NCBI RefSeq assembly: GCF_010730575.1
Contig: NZ_AP022614.1
Span: forward strand, 248,001 to 312,000
Reading direction: 5' to 3'
DNA: 64,000 nucleotides
From: Mycobacterium parmense
GTDB taxonomy: Bacteria > Actinomycetota > Actinomycetes > Mycobacteriales > Mycobacteriaceae
Of this stretch, positions 1-8,357 are shown one piece after another. Each line of letters starts with the position of its first letter. Position 1 is the first letter of the stretch. The notes below the pieces were generated by a model. That model was not told the origin of the DNA. It saw only the letters and a program-made list of their open reading frames with translations, and did not search any database. The position numbers and the translations under genes were made by a program.

Positions 1-1153
1 GCCTGGGCCGCAGCACGAGCCAGAGGGCCGCCCCGCTGACCACGACCACCAGCACCCCGGCGACGGCGGCGACGATCGGCCAAGGGCTTCGCCCCGGTTT
101 CGGCGGGGGCCGGTTCCAGGCCGGCGGGCCGGTCGACGGTGCGCCGGGCGGCGCGCCCCAGTTGCCACTGCCGTAGAAGGCGGGTGCCGGCGGCGGAGGA
201 TAGGCCGAGGGCATCGGGGGTGTCGCCGCCGGAACGGGGGGTGGAGCGGCCGCGACCGTGTCGGGCAGGGTGGCTTCCCGGCTGCGCCGCAAGAGGGCCA
301 GGGCCTGATTCTGGTCGGGGTCGTCCAGGGCTTCGTGCGCGGCCAGGGCCAGATCACCGGCACTGGCGTAGCGTTCCTCCGGCTTTTTCGCCATGCCCCG
401 CGCGATCACCGCGTCGAAGGCCGTCGGGACGCCCGGGCGCGTGACGCTGGGCTGCGGGATGGGGTCCATGAGGTGGGCGGTCACCAGGGCTCCCGCGCTG
501 TCGCACTGGTAGGGCGCCGCTCCGGTGAGGCATTCGTGCAGGACGCAGGCGAGCGCGTAGATGTCGGCGCGGTAGGTCACTTCGTCGCTCGTAAACCGTT
601 CGGGCGCCATGTATTTCCAGGTACCCACCGCCGTGCCCAGCTGAGTGATCTTCTCGTCGGTTGCTGCGCTGGCGATGCCGAAGTCGACCAGGTACGCGAA
701 GTCGTCGCGGGTCACCAGGATGTTCTGCGGTTTGACGTCGCGGTGCATCACCCCGGCGGCGTGGGCGGCGTCGAGGGCCGAGGCGATCTGGGTGACGATC
801 GCGACCGCTCGCGGCGGGGTCAGGGGGCCGAAGCGCCTGAGCACGCTGTCCAGGTCGGTGCCCTCGACAAGGCGCATCTCCAGAAACATCTGACCGTCGA
901 TCTCGCCGTAGTCGTGAATCGGCACGACGTGGGGTTCCTGCAAACGCCCGGCGATGCGAGCCTCGCGCTTCATCCGCTCCCGGAAGACGGGGTCCTTGCT
1001 GAACTGTGCCGAGAGCAGCTTGACCGCCACGGTCCACCCTTTGACGGCGTGCTCGGCCTCGTACACCTCGCCCATGCCACCGCGGCCCAGCAGCCTCTTC
1101 AGGTGGTAGGGGCCGAAGGTCGAGCCCACTCGAGAGGACTGTTCGTCGACCAT
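1..1153 (-). CDS. Transmembrane Ser/Thr protein kinase, PknE-type (3' end cut by window)
   Basis: Receptor-like eukaryotic-type protein kinase, 384 residues visible. The start is an ATG preceded by GGAGG. The kinase domain covers about residues 13-275: Gly-loop LLGRGGMGEVY, ATP-binding K45, catalytic HRDVKPQN with D139, and DFG with D157. A long Pro/Ala-rich juxtamembrane linker follows (about 290-355), then one membrane helix at the very edge of the window, so the extracellular sensor domain is not visible. Kinase sequence and the K45/D139/D157 spacing resemble M. tuberculosis PknE, but the diagnostic PknE thioredoxin-like outer domain cannot be checked. It lies 167 bp downstream of the ABC exporter pair on the same strand. 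In M. tuberculosis this flank holds other genes, so orthology is uncertain. Confidence 0.88.
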   Translation of the reverse strand, partial: MVDEQSSRVGSTFGPYHLKRLLGRGGMGEVYEAEHAVKGWTVAVKLLSAQFSKDPVFRERMKREARIAGRLQEPHVVPIHDYGEIDGQMFLEMRLVEGTDLDSVLRRFGPLTPPRAVAIVTQIASALDAAHAAGVMHRDVKPQNILVTRDDFAYLVDFGIASAATDEKITQLGTAVGTWKYMAPERFTSDEVTYRADIYALACVLHECLTGAAPYQCDSAGALVTAHLMDPIPQPSVTRPGVPTAFDAVIARGMAKKPEERYASAGDLALAAHEALDDPDQNQALALLRRSREATLPDTVAAAPPPVPAATPPMPSAYPPPPAPAFYGSGNWGAPPGAPSTGPPAWNRPPPKPGRSPWPIVAAVAGVLVVVVSGAALWLVLRPR

Positions 1154-1320
1154 CTCCGATCCTCCCAAAACGCCCTGGGGGCGCCGGCCAGGCCGGCGAT
1201 TCCCGGGCGGGCCGGTCGGGGCAAGCCCGCATCCAGCAACCATGACGGTAAGCCTCCGCCCGGTCGGTCGCACGATAACCCGCGACATTCGTCGAGCGTG
1301 TCGGAGCCTGACGTTCGAGG

Positions 1321-3228
1321 TCAGGCCCTCGTCATCGCGTAATAGGCGCCCCGCCTGGCCAGTAACTCGACGTGGCTGCCTTGTTCGACGATCCGCCCCG
1401 CCTCGACGACGAGAATGCGGTCGGCGTCGCGGATGGTCGAAAGCCTGTGGGCGATAATGAAACTCGTTCTGTCCTGACGAAGCTCGCGCGTGGCGCGCCG
1501 CACCAGCGCCTCGGTGCGTGTATCGACCGCGCTGGTCGCCTCGTCCAGGATCAGCAGCTGCGGGCGGGCCAGGAACGCGCGGGCGATGGTGATCAACTGC
1601 TTCTCGCCGGCGCTGATGCTGCCGCCGTCGCCGCTTACTCGCGTCTGGTAGCCGCCGGGCAGCGTGTGCACGAACTGGTCGACGTAAGCGGCCCTGGCCG
1701 CCTCGGTCACCTCGTCCTCCCGGGCCTCCGGGCGCCCGTAGGCGATGTTCTGCGCGATCGTCCCGTCGAACAACCAGGTGTCCTGTAACACCATGCCGAT
1801 GCGTGACCGCAGCGAATGCCTGCTCACCGTGGCGATGTCAACCCCGTCGATCAGGATCTGGCCGGCGCCGACGTCGTAGAACCGCATCAGCAGGTTCACC
1901 AGGGTGGTCTTGCCGGCTCCCGTGGCCCCCACGATCGCCACCGTGCTGCCCGGCTCGGCCACCATCGAAAGGTCGTGGATCACCGGAGCTCCGGGACGGT
2001 AGCCGAAGCTCACGTTCCGGAACTCGACGCGGCCGCCGGCCTGCCCGCGGGCGTCGGGCACCGGCAACGCCGCCGCCGGGTTCGGCGACTCCTCGGGCTC
2101 GTCGAGCAGGTTGAAGACCCGCTCGGCGCTGGCCACCCCGGACTGCAGGCTGTTGTACATCCCCGCGACCTGGCTCAGCGGCGAATTGAATTGCCGCACG
2201 TATTGAATGAACGCCTGGATGTTGCCCAGGGTGATCTGCCCGGTCGCGATCTGCAGGCCGCCCAGCACGGCGACCGCGACGTAGCCGAGGTTGCCGATGA
2301 ACGCCGTCGCCGGCGCCACCAGGCCCGAGACGAACTGCGCGCCGAAGCTGGCCTGGTACACGTCGTCGTTGAGTCTGCGGAACTGTTCACGCGCGGCGGC
2401 CCGGTGACCGAACGTCCTGACGACCGTGAATCCGCTGTAGGTCTCCTCGATATGGGCGTTGAGACGCCCGACGCTGGTCCACTGGGCCGCGAACAGGCGC
2501 TGCGAGCGCCGCGCGATCGCCCGCGTCGCCAGCAGCGACATCGGCACGGTGAGGAGGGCGATCAGGGTCAACACCGGTGAGATGGACAGCATCATCGCCA
2601 GTACCGCCGCCACGGTCAGGATCGAGGTCAGCAGCTGGCTGATCGTCATCGACACCGAGGACTGGACGTTGTCGATGTCGTTGGTGACCCGGCTCAGCAC
2701 CTCGCCGCGTTGACGCCCGTCGAAGTACGACAGCGGCAGCCGGTGGATCTTGTCCTCGACGTCGCCGCGCAACGCGACCATGGTGCGTTGCACGGTGACG
2801 TTGAGCAGCCGCGCCTGCGCCCAGATGAGCAGGGCGGAAACCAGGTACAGCGCCAGCGCCAGCGTCAGCGTCCGCGCCACCGCGCCGAAGTCGACGCCCT
2901 TGCCCGGCACCACGTTCATCCCCGAGAGCAGGTCGGCGAACGCCCGGTCGCCGCGGGCGCGGGCCGCGGCGACGGCCTGGGCCTTGGTGATGCCGGCCGG
3001 TAGCCGTCGCCCGATGACGCCGTTGAACAACAGGTCGGTGGCGTGGCCGAGGATGCGCGGCACGATGACGCCGATCGCCGTGCCGGTGACCCCCATCATC
3101 AGCACCGCGATGGTCGGCCCCCGTTGCGGCGCCAACAGTCTCACCAGCCGGGTTGCCGGAGCCCAGAAATCGGGGGACCGCGCCGCCGGGACCGCGTCCG
3201 CGCGGGGTTTCTGGTTCGCCGAGGTCAT
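1321..3228 (-). CDS. ABC exporter half-transporter with canonical catalytic residues (Rv1272c-like)
   Basis: 635-aa half-transporter: an N-terminal six-helix exporter membrane domain (about 40-350) and a C-terminal nucleotide-binding domain. Walker A lysine is K440, the Walker B catalytic glutamate is E563 (LDEATSAVD), and the H-loop histidine is H594 (AHRLST). Its signature motif is unusual, ISAGE instead of LSGGQ. The ATG overlaps the stop of the upstream half-transporter (ATGA), so the two are translationally coupled and almost certainly form a heterodimer. The order matches M. tuberculosis Rv1273c-Rv1272c. The substrate is unknown; this family carries lipids or drugs, but nothing in the sequence decides which. 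Confidence 0.9.
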   Translation of the reverse strand: MTSANQKPRADAVPAARSPDFWAPATRLVRLLAPQRGPTIAVLMMGVTGTAIGVIVPRILGHATDLLFNGVIGRRLPAGITKAQAVAAARARGDRAFADLLSGMNVVPGKGVDFGAVARTLTLALALYLVSALLIWAQARLLNVTVQRTMVALRGDVEDKIHRLPLSYFDGRQRGEVLSRVTNDIDNVQSSVSMTISQLLTSILTVAAVLAMMLSISPVLTLIALLTVPMSLLATRAIARRSQRLFAAQWTSVGRLNAHIEETYSGFTVVRTFGHRAAAREQFRRLNDDVYQASFGAQFVSGLVAPATAFIGNLGYVAVAVLGGLQIATGQITLGNIQAFIQYVRQFNSPLSQVAGMYNSLQSGVASAERVFNLLDEPEESPNPAAALPVPDARGQAGGRVEFRNVSFGYRPGAPVIHDLSMVAEPGSTVAIVGATGAGKTTLVNLLMRFYDVGAGQILIDGVDIATVSRHSLRSRIGMVLQDTWLFDGTIAQNIAYGRPEAREDEVTEAARAAYVDQFVHTLPGGYQTRVSGDGGSISAGEKQLITIARAFLARPQLLILDEATSAVDTRTEALVRRATRELRQDRTSFIIAHRLSTIRDADRILVVEAGRIVEQGSHVELLARRGAYYAMTRA

Positions 3229-4979
3229 GGAATGCCCCCGACCTCCGCGCCCACCGACTGTGAGTCCGCAAATTCCGCGTAGGTTGCGCAGTCGGCCAGC
3301 AGCGATTCGTGGCTGCCCGCACCCACCACGCGCCCGTGGTCGACGACGATCACCTGGTCGGCGCGCGCCGCGGTCGAAATCCGTTGGGTGACAAGGATGA
3401 CCGTGGCGTCGGCGGACGCCTCGCGCAGCGACGCGCGCACCCGCGCTTCGGTGTGGACGTCGAGCGCGGCGAAGGCGTCATCGAACAGGTAGATGGCCGG
3501 CCGACGGATGACGGCCCTCGCGATCGCCAGGCGCTGCCGTTGGCCGCCGGACAAGTTGATGCCGCCTTGGGCGACGCGCATGTGCAGCCCGTCCGGGTGC
3601 GCGCGGACGAACCCCTCGGCGTCGGCCAATCGCAGTGCGTCCCACATCTGTTCCTCGGTGACCGGTCGTTGCGGCGTCGCGCCGTAGCGCAGGTTGTCCG
3701 CGACGGTCCCGGAGAACAGGTAGCCGCGCTGGGGGACGAGCCCGATCGCCGACCAGAGGCGCTCGGTGTGGTAGTCGCGGACGTCGACGTCGTCCACGAG
3801 CACCGCGCCCGCGGCGACGTCGTAGAGCCTGCAGATCAGCGACACCAGCGTCGACTTCCCCGACCCGGTGCTGCCGACGACGGCGGTGGTGGTGCCGGGC
3901 ACAGCCGTCAGCGAGACATCTTGCAGCACTGGGCGATCGGCTCCCGGATAGGTGAACGTGGCGCCGTCAACCCGCACCACGCCGGTGATCCCACCTTCGG
4001 GGTACTTCGGGTTCTGCGGGTTCTCGACCGCGGCACGGGTCGACAGCACCTCGGTGATGCGTTCGGCGCACACCGCGGCGCGCGGCAGCACCACCAGGGT
4101 CATCGTCGCCATCAGCACCGCCATCAGGATCTGCGTGAAGTACGCCAGGAACGCGGTGAGCGAGCCGACCTGCATCTGACCGCGGTCGATGCGCAGCCCG
4201 CCGAACCAGATCAGCGCGACGCTGGAGACGTTGATCGTCAGCGTGGTCACCGGCAGCATGACCGCCTGCCAGTTGCCCACGGTGAGCGCGGTCGTCGACA
4301 GCGCGCGGTTCGCGCGGGCGAAGCGGTCACGTTCGAAGTCTTCGCGGCCGAACGCCCGTACCACCCGAACACCGGAAAGTTGGTCGCGCATAACCCGATT
4401 GATGCCGTCGATCAGGCCCTGCATTCGGCGCAGCAGCGGCAGCATGTGCGACATGACCCAGTAATTCGCGATGCCCATGACCGGAACGCTGACCAGCAGC
4501 AGCCAGGTCAGCGCGGCCTCCTGATGGATGGCCATGAAGATCCCGCCGACGCACATGATCGGCGCGGTCACCAGCACGGTCCCCGTGATCTGGACCAGGT
4601 ACTGGATCTGCCGGACGTCGTTGGTGCTGCGCGTCAACAGGGTGGGGGCGCCGAAGCGGTCGGTCTCTTGCTCGGAGAACCCGGTGACGTGATCGAACAC
4701 CGCCCCACGCAGGTCGCGCCCGAATCCCATCCCCGTTCGCGACCCGAAGTAGACCGCCCCGACCGCGCACAGGCCCTGCAAGGCGGTCACCGAGAGCATC
4801 ACCAGCCCGAGCCGGACGATGGTCGCGGTGTCACCCTTGGCGACGCCGTCGTCGATGATCGTGGCGTTGACCGTCGGCAGATACAGCGACGCCAGGGTGC
4901 TGATCGACTGCAGCGTCATCAGCACCGCCACCAGCCGGCGGTACGGCCGGATGTACTGGCGCAGCAGTGCCAGGAGCAT
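3225..4979 (-). CDS. ABC exporter half-transporter with degenerate ATP site (Rv1273c-like)
   Basis: 584-aa partner of the following half-transporter. I chose the ATG giving [15 protein letters not shown], which matches the M. tuberculosis start; an in-frame start 18 nt upstream is possible. It has an exporter membrane domain, then an NBD with Walker A K375 and a normal LSGGQ signature. The catalytic Walker B glutamate is replaced by aspartate (D501, LFDDAF) and the H-loop histidine by glutamine (Q532, VTQRIS). Together with the partner's ISAGE signature this predicts one consensus and one degenerate ATP site, as in TM287/288-type heterodimeric exporters. First gene of the two-gene operon, divergent from lprB. 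Confidence 0.9.
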   Translation of the reverse strand: MLLALLRQYIRPYRRLVAVLMTLQSISTLASLYLPTVNATIIDDGVAKGDTATIVRLGLVMLSVTALQGLCAVGAVYFGSRTGMGFGRDLRGAVFDHVTGFSEQETDRFGAPTLLTRSTNDVRQIQYLVQITGTVLVTAPIMCVGGIFMAIHQEAALTWLLLVSVPVMGIANYWVMSHMLPLLRRMQGLIDGINRVMRDQLSGVRVVRAFGREDFERDRFARANRALSTTALTVGNWQAVMLPVTTLTINVSSVALIWFGGLRIDRGQMQVGSLTAFLAYFTQILMAVLMATMTLVVLPRAAVCAERITEVLSTRAAVENPQNPKYPEGGITGVVRVDGATFTYPGADRPVLQDVSLTAVPGTTTAVVGSTGSGKSTLVSLICRLYDVAAGAVLVDDVDVRDYHTERLWSAIGLVPQRGYLFSGTVADNLRYGATPQRPVTEEQMWDALRLADAEGFVRAHPDGLHMRVAQGGINLSGGQRQRLAIARAVIRRPAIYLFDDAFAALDVHTEARVRASLREASADATVILVTQRISTAARADQVIVVDHGRVVGAGSHESLLADCATYAEFADSQSVGAEVGGIP

Positions 4980-5092
4980 TGGGTAACTGTCGCACACGGC
5001 GTGGCGCGCGCCCGTCAGCCACCGCGTGGTGGCTTCCGCAACCGCCCGCGGGGCCCGCCGGGTCGAAACGCCTGATCAGACGGTGCGTCGGT

Positions 5093-5120
5093 GGTTGACC
5101 CGCGGGGCTGCCGCTACAGT
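5093..5120 (+). promoter_or_regulatory. Candidate promoter for lprB-lprC
   Basis: A GGTTGA/TTGACC hexamer at 5093-5100 is followed by TACAGT at 5115-5120 (16-nt spacer counted from GGTTGA), about 50 nt before the lprB GTG. The placement inside the divergent spacer between the ABC exporter and lprB fits. Consensus match only. Confidence 0.4.
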
Positions 5121-5173
5121 GCATCGTGTGGACCAGCAGCAGGCCGACGAAGAGCAGACAAGAGCGGGAAGCC

Positions 5174-5731
5174 GTGCGCCGTGACCTCAGGACGCTGGCT
5201 CTCGTCGCGTCAGCCTTGACGATAGCGATGCCGGCGGTCGCGGCCTGTTCGGATTCCGGGGGAAACAAGCCGGGGGCGACCGCGTCGTCGGCGCCCGAAA
5301 ACGGGGAGGGCCGCCACGGGCCGATGTTCCCACAGTGCGGGGGCATCAGCGATCAGACCGTGACCGAACTGACCAAGGTCACCGGGCTGATCAACACGGC
5401 GCGGAACTCGGTCGGTTGCCAGTGGCTTGCGGGCGGTGGCATCTTGGGCCCCCACTTCTCCTTCTCCTGGTATCGCGGCAGCCCGATCGGGCGTGAACGC
5501 AAGACCGAGGAGTTGTCGCGCGCAAGCGTCGACGACATCAACATCGACGGCCACGGCGGTTTCATCGCCGTGGGAAACGAGCCCAACCTGGGCGACTCCC
5601 TTTGTGAGGTGGGCATCCAGTTCCAGGATGACTTCATCGAGTGGTCGATCAGCTTCAGCCAGAAACCGTTCCCGCCGCCGTGCGACATCGCCAAAGAGCT
5701 GGCCCGTCAGTCGATTGCGAACTCGAAATGA
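5174..5731 (+). CDS. lprB: Lipoprotein LprB
   Basis: 185-aa predicted lipoprotein of the cell envelope. The GTG start gives MRRDLRTLALVASALTIAMP, a short basic signal peptide with lipobox VAAC and lipidated Cys25. The mature part (HGPMFPQCGG, GCQWLAGGGILGPHFSF, FSQKPFPPPCDIAKEL) is nearly the same as M. tuberculosis LprB and belongs to the DUF3558 lipoproteins. Its function is unknown. The stop overlaps the lprC start by ATGA, so the two are co-translated. The order lprB-lprC-sixA-like is that of Rv1274-Rv1276c. Confidence 0.93.
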   Translation: MRRDLRTLALVASALTIAMPAVAACSDSGGNKPGATASSAPENGEGRHGPMFPQCGGISDQTVTELTKVTGLINTARNSVGCQWLAGGGILGPHFSFSWYRGSPIGRERKTEELSRASVDDINIDGHGGFIAVGNEPNLGDSLCEVGIQFQDDFIEWSISFSQKPFPPPCDIAKELARQSIANSK

Positions 5732-6300
5732 ATCATTGGATGTGTCCGGGTCGGCGCGGCAGGACCTACGTCCGCGCCTTTGCGATCGTCGCGATCGCCG
5801 CGCTGGTGCTGTTGACGGGTTGTTCGAGGTCGGTCGGCGGGACGGCCACCAAGGCCGGCGGCAACGTTCCGCGCAACAACAATTCGCAGCAGCAGTACCC
5901 CAACCTGCTCAAGGAATGTGAGGTCTTGACCAGCGACATCCTGGCCAAGACCGTCGGTGCCGACCCGCTGGACATCCAGAGCACCTTCGTCGGCGCCATC
6001 TGCCGGTGGCAGGCCGCCAACCCGGCCGGTCTGATCGACATCACCCGGTTCTGGTTCGAGCAGGGCAGCCTGGGCAACGAGCGCAAGGTCGCCGAGTTCT
6101 TGAAGTACAAGATCGAGAACCGGGCCATTCAGGGCATCGAGTCGATCGTGATGCACACCGACGACGCGAACGGCGCCTGCGGGGTGGCCAGCGACGCCGC
6201 CGGAGTGGTCGGCTGGTGGGTCAATCCCCAGGCGCCGGGCATCGACGCCTGCGGGCAGGCCGTCAAGCTGATGGAGCTGACGCTGGCCACCAACTCCTGA
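5728..6300 (+). CDS. lprC: Lipoprotein LprC
   Basis: 190-aa predicted lipoprotein. The ATG at the lprB stop gives a basic N-terminus, a hydrophobic segment (about 18-30) and the lipobox LTGC with Cys32. The mature region PRNNNSQQQYPNLLKECEVL and the long conserved stretch through WVNPQAPGIDACGQA match M. tuberculosis LprC (DUF3558 type), a paralogue of LprB with unknown function. A second in-frame ATG 12 nt downstream would also leave an intact signal peptide. It ends 2 nt before the convergent phosphatase gene, leaving no room for a private terminator. Confidence 0.92.
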   Translation: MNHWMCPGRRGRTYVRAFAIVAIAALVLLTGCSRSVGGTATKAGGNVPRNNNSQQQYPNLLKECEVLTSDILAKTVGADPLDIQSTFVGAICRWQAANPAGLIDITRFWFEQGSLGNERKVAEFLKYKIENRAIQGIESIVMHTDDANGACGVASDAAGVVGWWVNPQAPGIDACGQAVKLMELTLATNS

Positions 6301-6302
6301 CC

Positions 6303-6806
6303 TCAGCGCAGGACGTGGAAGCCGATCAGGGCGGCGCGGCCGAGTTCCAGGCCTTTCCACGGGCACGGCACGGTGAGCACCGCGATCGCCGACGTCGGAA
6401 ACTTTGCCGATATGCGTTCCACGGCATCGGTGTCGGTTCCGTCGTCACCGGCCAGGCCGAGCGCCACCGCAGACGTCGTCGGCTCGTGACCCACGACGAG
6501 CAGCGTATTCACGGTGTCGTCGACCTCGGTGATTTCGTCGATCACCGTCCCGGGGCTCGCGTCGTAAAGCCGGTCGAGGTAGCGCACGGGGGCATCGATA
6601 CGCGTCTGCGCCAGGGTCTGGCGGGTCCGCACCGCGGTCGAGCACAGCACCTCGTCGATGGCCGGTGCGTTCGCCCGCAGCCAGTCCCCGGCCAGCCCGG
6701 CCTCTCGGACCCCGCGCGGCGCGAGCGGCCGGTCGTGGTCGGCGACGCCGGCCGGGTAGTCGGATTTCGCATGCCGCATCAACAGCAGAGTGCGCTGATC
6801 GTTCAC
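6303..6806 (-). CDS. SixA-type phosphohistidine phosphatase (Rv1276c-like)
   Basis: 167-aa histidine-phosphatase superfamily protein with no accessory domain. The catalytic RHG-type motif is LLLMRHAKS with H12; a second conserved histidine is in VVGHEPTTS, and STAVRTRQT supplies the phosphate-pocket arginines. Family members remove phosphate from phosphohistidine or other small substrates; here the substrate is unknown. The GTG start gives VNDQRTLLLMRHAK. The gene is monocistronic, tail-to-tail with lprC, and its 5' side faces a 399-bp spacer shared with the nuclease gene. Confidence 0.88.
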   Translation of the reverse strand: MNDQRTLLLMRHAKSDYPAGVADHDRPLAPRGVREAGLAGDWLRANAPAIDEVLCSTAVRTRQTLAQTRIDAPVRYLDRLYDASPGTVIDEITEVDDTVNTLLVVGHEPTTSAVALGLAGDDGTDTDAVERISAKFPTSAIAVLTVPCPWKGLELGRAALIGFHVLR

Positions 6807-7205
6807 GGACGGTAACGCTAATCAATGTGGTGCGTGCACTGCCACCACTCGGGGTCGTCGGCGTCTCGACGTCCATCGGTGACGTGCCGGTGCTCGGGGT
6901 GCGACGGACGCCGTCGCCGCAGCGGGAGTTGCTGCTTTGCAAACTGTTTCGGTGCGCAGATGTCATTGCCGGGGCCGCGGGCCGTCCGGGGCGTTGCCGG
7001 CCTGTCGCGGACGGCCGCCGCGCCGAGCGGCTACCGCACTGGCTGGTGAGGTCGCGGTCTCGCCGGCGCGGTCCGACCGCTCGCCCCGGTCACGGGCGTC
7101 TCGAATTGTGCACGCAGGCTTGCCGGTGCACGTCCCGCGTCTTGTCGGTGTGCCGACTTAAGCTCGCGGTGCATTGACAGTCACGCAACGAAGGGGGCCG
7201 ACGGG
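6807..7205. other. 399-bp divergent intergenic region
   Basis: The spacer separates the divergent phosphatase and nuclease genes. I see no convincing coding sequence: the open frames across it are GC-driven and lack recognisable protein sequence. It must hold both promoters. A purine-rich GAAGGGGG lies about 10 nt before the nuclease ATG and is its likely ribosome-binding site. Confidence 0.5.
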
Positions 7206-8357
7206 ATGCGATTCCTGCACACCGCCGACTGGCAGCTGGGCATGACCCGGCACTTCCTCGCCGGTGACGCACAGCCCCGGTATTCGGCGGCCCGCCGCGA
7301 CGCGGTGGCCGGTCTGGGGAGGCTGGCGGACGAGGTGGGCGCCGAGTTCGTGGTGGTGGCCGGTGACGTCTTCGAACACAACCAGTTGTCCCCGCAGGTG
7401 GTGGGGCAGTCCCTGGAAGCCATGCGCGCCATCGGGATTCCGGTCTACCTGCTTCCCGGCAACCACGATCCGCTGGACGCGTCATCGGTGTACACCAGCG
7501 CGCTCTTTCTCGCGGAACGGCCCGAGAACGTCGTGGTGCTCGACCGGCCCGGCGTTCATCAGGTCCGGCCCGGGGTGGAGATAGTCGCCGTGCCGTGGCG
7601 GTCCAAGGTCCCCACCACCGACATGGTCACCGAAGTCCTCGAGGGGCTGTCACCGGCACCGGCAACCCGGGTGCTGGTCGCCCACGGCGGCGTCGACGTG
7701 CTCGACCCCGATCGCGCCAAGCCCTCACTGATCCGGCTCGCCGGCGTCGACGCCGCATTGGCCCGCGGCGCGATCCACTACGTGGCATTGGGCGACAAAC
7801 ACTCGCTCACCGAGGTCGGCGGCAGCGGCCGCATGTGGTATCCGGGTTCACCGGAGGTCACCAACTACGACGACGTGGAATCCAACCCGGGGCATGTCCT
7901 GATCGTCGACATCGACGAGGGCGACTCGCGGCGCCCCGTTTCCGTGGTCCCGCGGCGCGTGGGGAACTGGCGGTTCGTCACGCTGCGCGGCCAGGTGGAC
8001 ACCAGCCGCGACATCGCCGATCTCGACATGAACCTGGACCTGATGACCGAGAAGGATCGGACCGTGGTGCGGTTGGCGCTGACCGGTTCGATGACGGTTA
8101 CCGACCGCGCCGCGCTGGACGCATGCCTGGACAGGTACTCGCGGCTGTTCGCCTGGCTGGGGCTGTGGGAGCGCCATACCGACCTGACGGTGGTCCCCGC
8201 CGATGGCGAGTTCAACGACCTCGGAATCGGCGGATTCGCCGCATCGGCCGTCGAGGAGCTGGTCGCGACCGCCCGCGAGGGCGACTCCGCGTCCGCCGCC
8301 GACGCGCAAGCCGCCCTGGGACTGTTGCTGCGCCTCACCGACCGGGGGGCCGCGTGA
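7206..8357 (+). CDS. MRE11/SbcD-like DNA exonuclease subunit (Rv1277-like)
   Basis: 383-aa calcineurin-like metallophosphoesterase of the SbcD/Mre11/YhaO type. The five metal-binding motifs appear in order: TADWQLG (residues 6-12), AGDVFE, GNHD, VAHGG and ALGDKH. Motif I has Gln where SbcD has His (DxH), as in the M. tuberculosis homologue. The C-terminal part, after about residue 230, is the capping region. It overlaps the following RAD50-like ATPase by GTGA, so both are made in equal amounts and probably form one complex acting on DNA ends. Activity and pathway in mycobacteria are inferred from the family. Confidence 0.88.
   Translation: MRFLHTADWQLGMTRHFLAGDAQPRYSAARRDAVAGLGRLADEVGAEFVVVAGDVFEHNQLSPQVVGQSLEAMRAIGIPVYLLPGNHDPLDASSVYTSALFLAERPENVVVLDRPGVHQVRPGVEIVAVPWRSKVPTTDMVTEVLEGLSPAPATRVLVAHGGVDVLDPDRAKPSLIRLAGVDAALARGAIHYVALGDKHSLTEVGGSGRMWYPGSPEVTNYDDVESNPGHVLIVDIDEGDSRRPVSVVPRRVGNWRFVTLRGQVDTSRDIADLDMNLDLMTEKDRTVVRLALTGSMTVTDRAALDACLDRYSRLFAWLGLWERHTDLTVVPADGEFNDLGIGGFAASAVEELVATAREGDSASAADAQAALGLLLRLTDRGAA

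Noticed and set aside
335..1342. Long plus-strand reading frame opposite the kinase
   Set aside because: Arg/Gly/Asp-biased antisense shadow of the kinase gene, with no recognisable domain; typical of GC-rich DNA.
3309..5075. 588-codon open frame antisense to the ABC exporter
   Set aside because: Composition-driven (His/Arg/Asp/Gln-rich) mirror of a clearly conserved gene.
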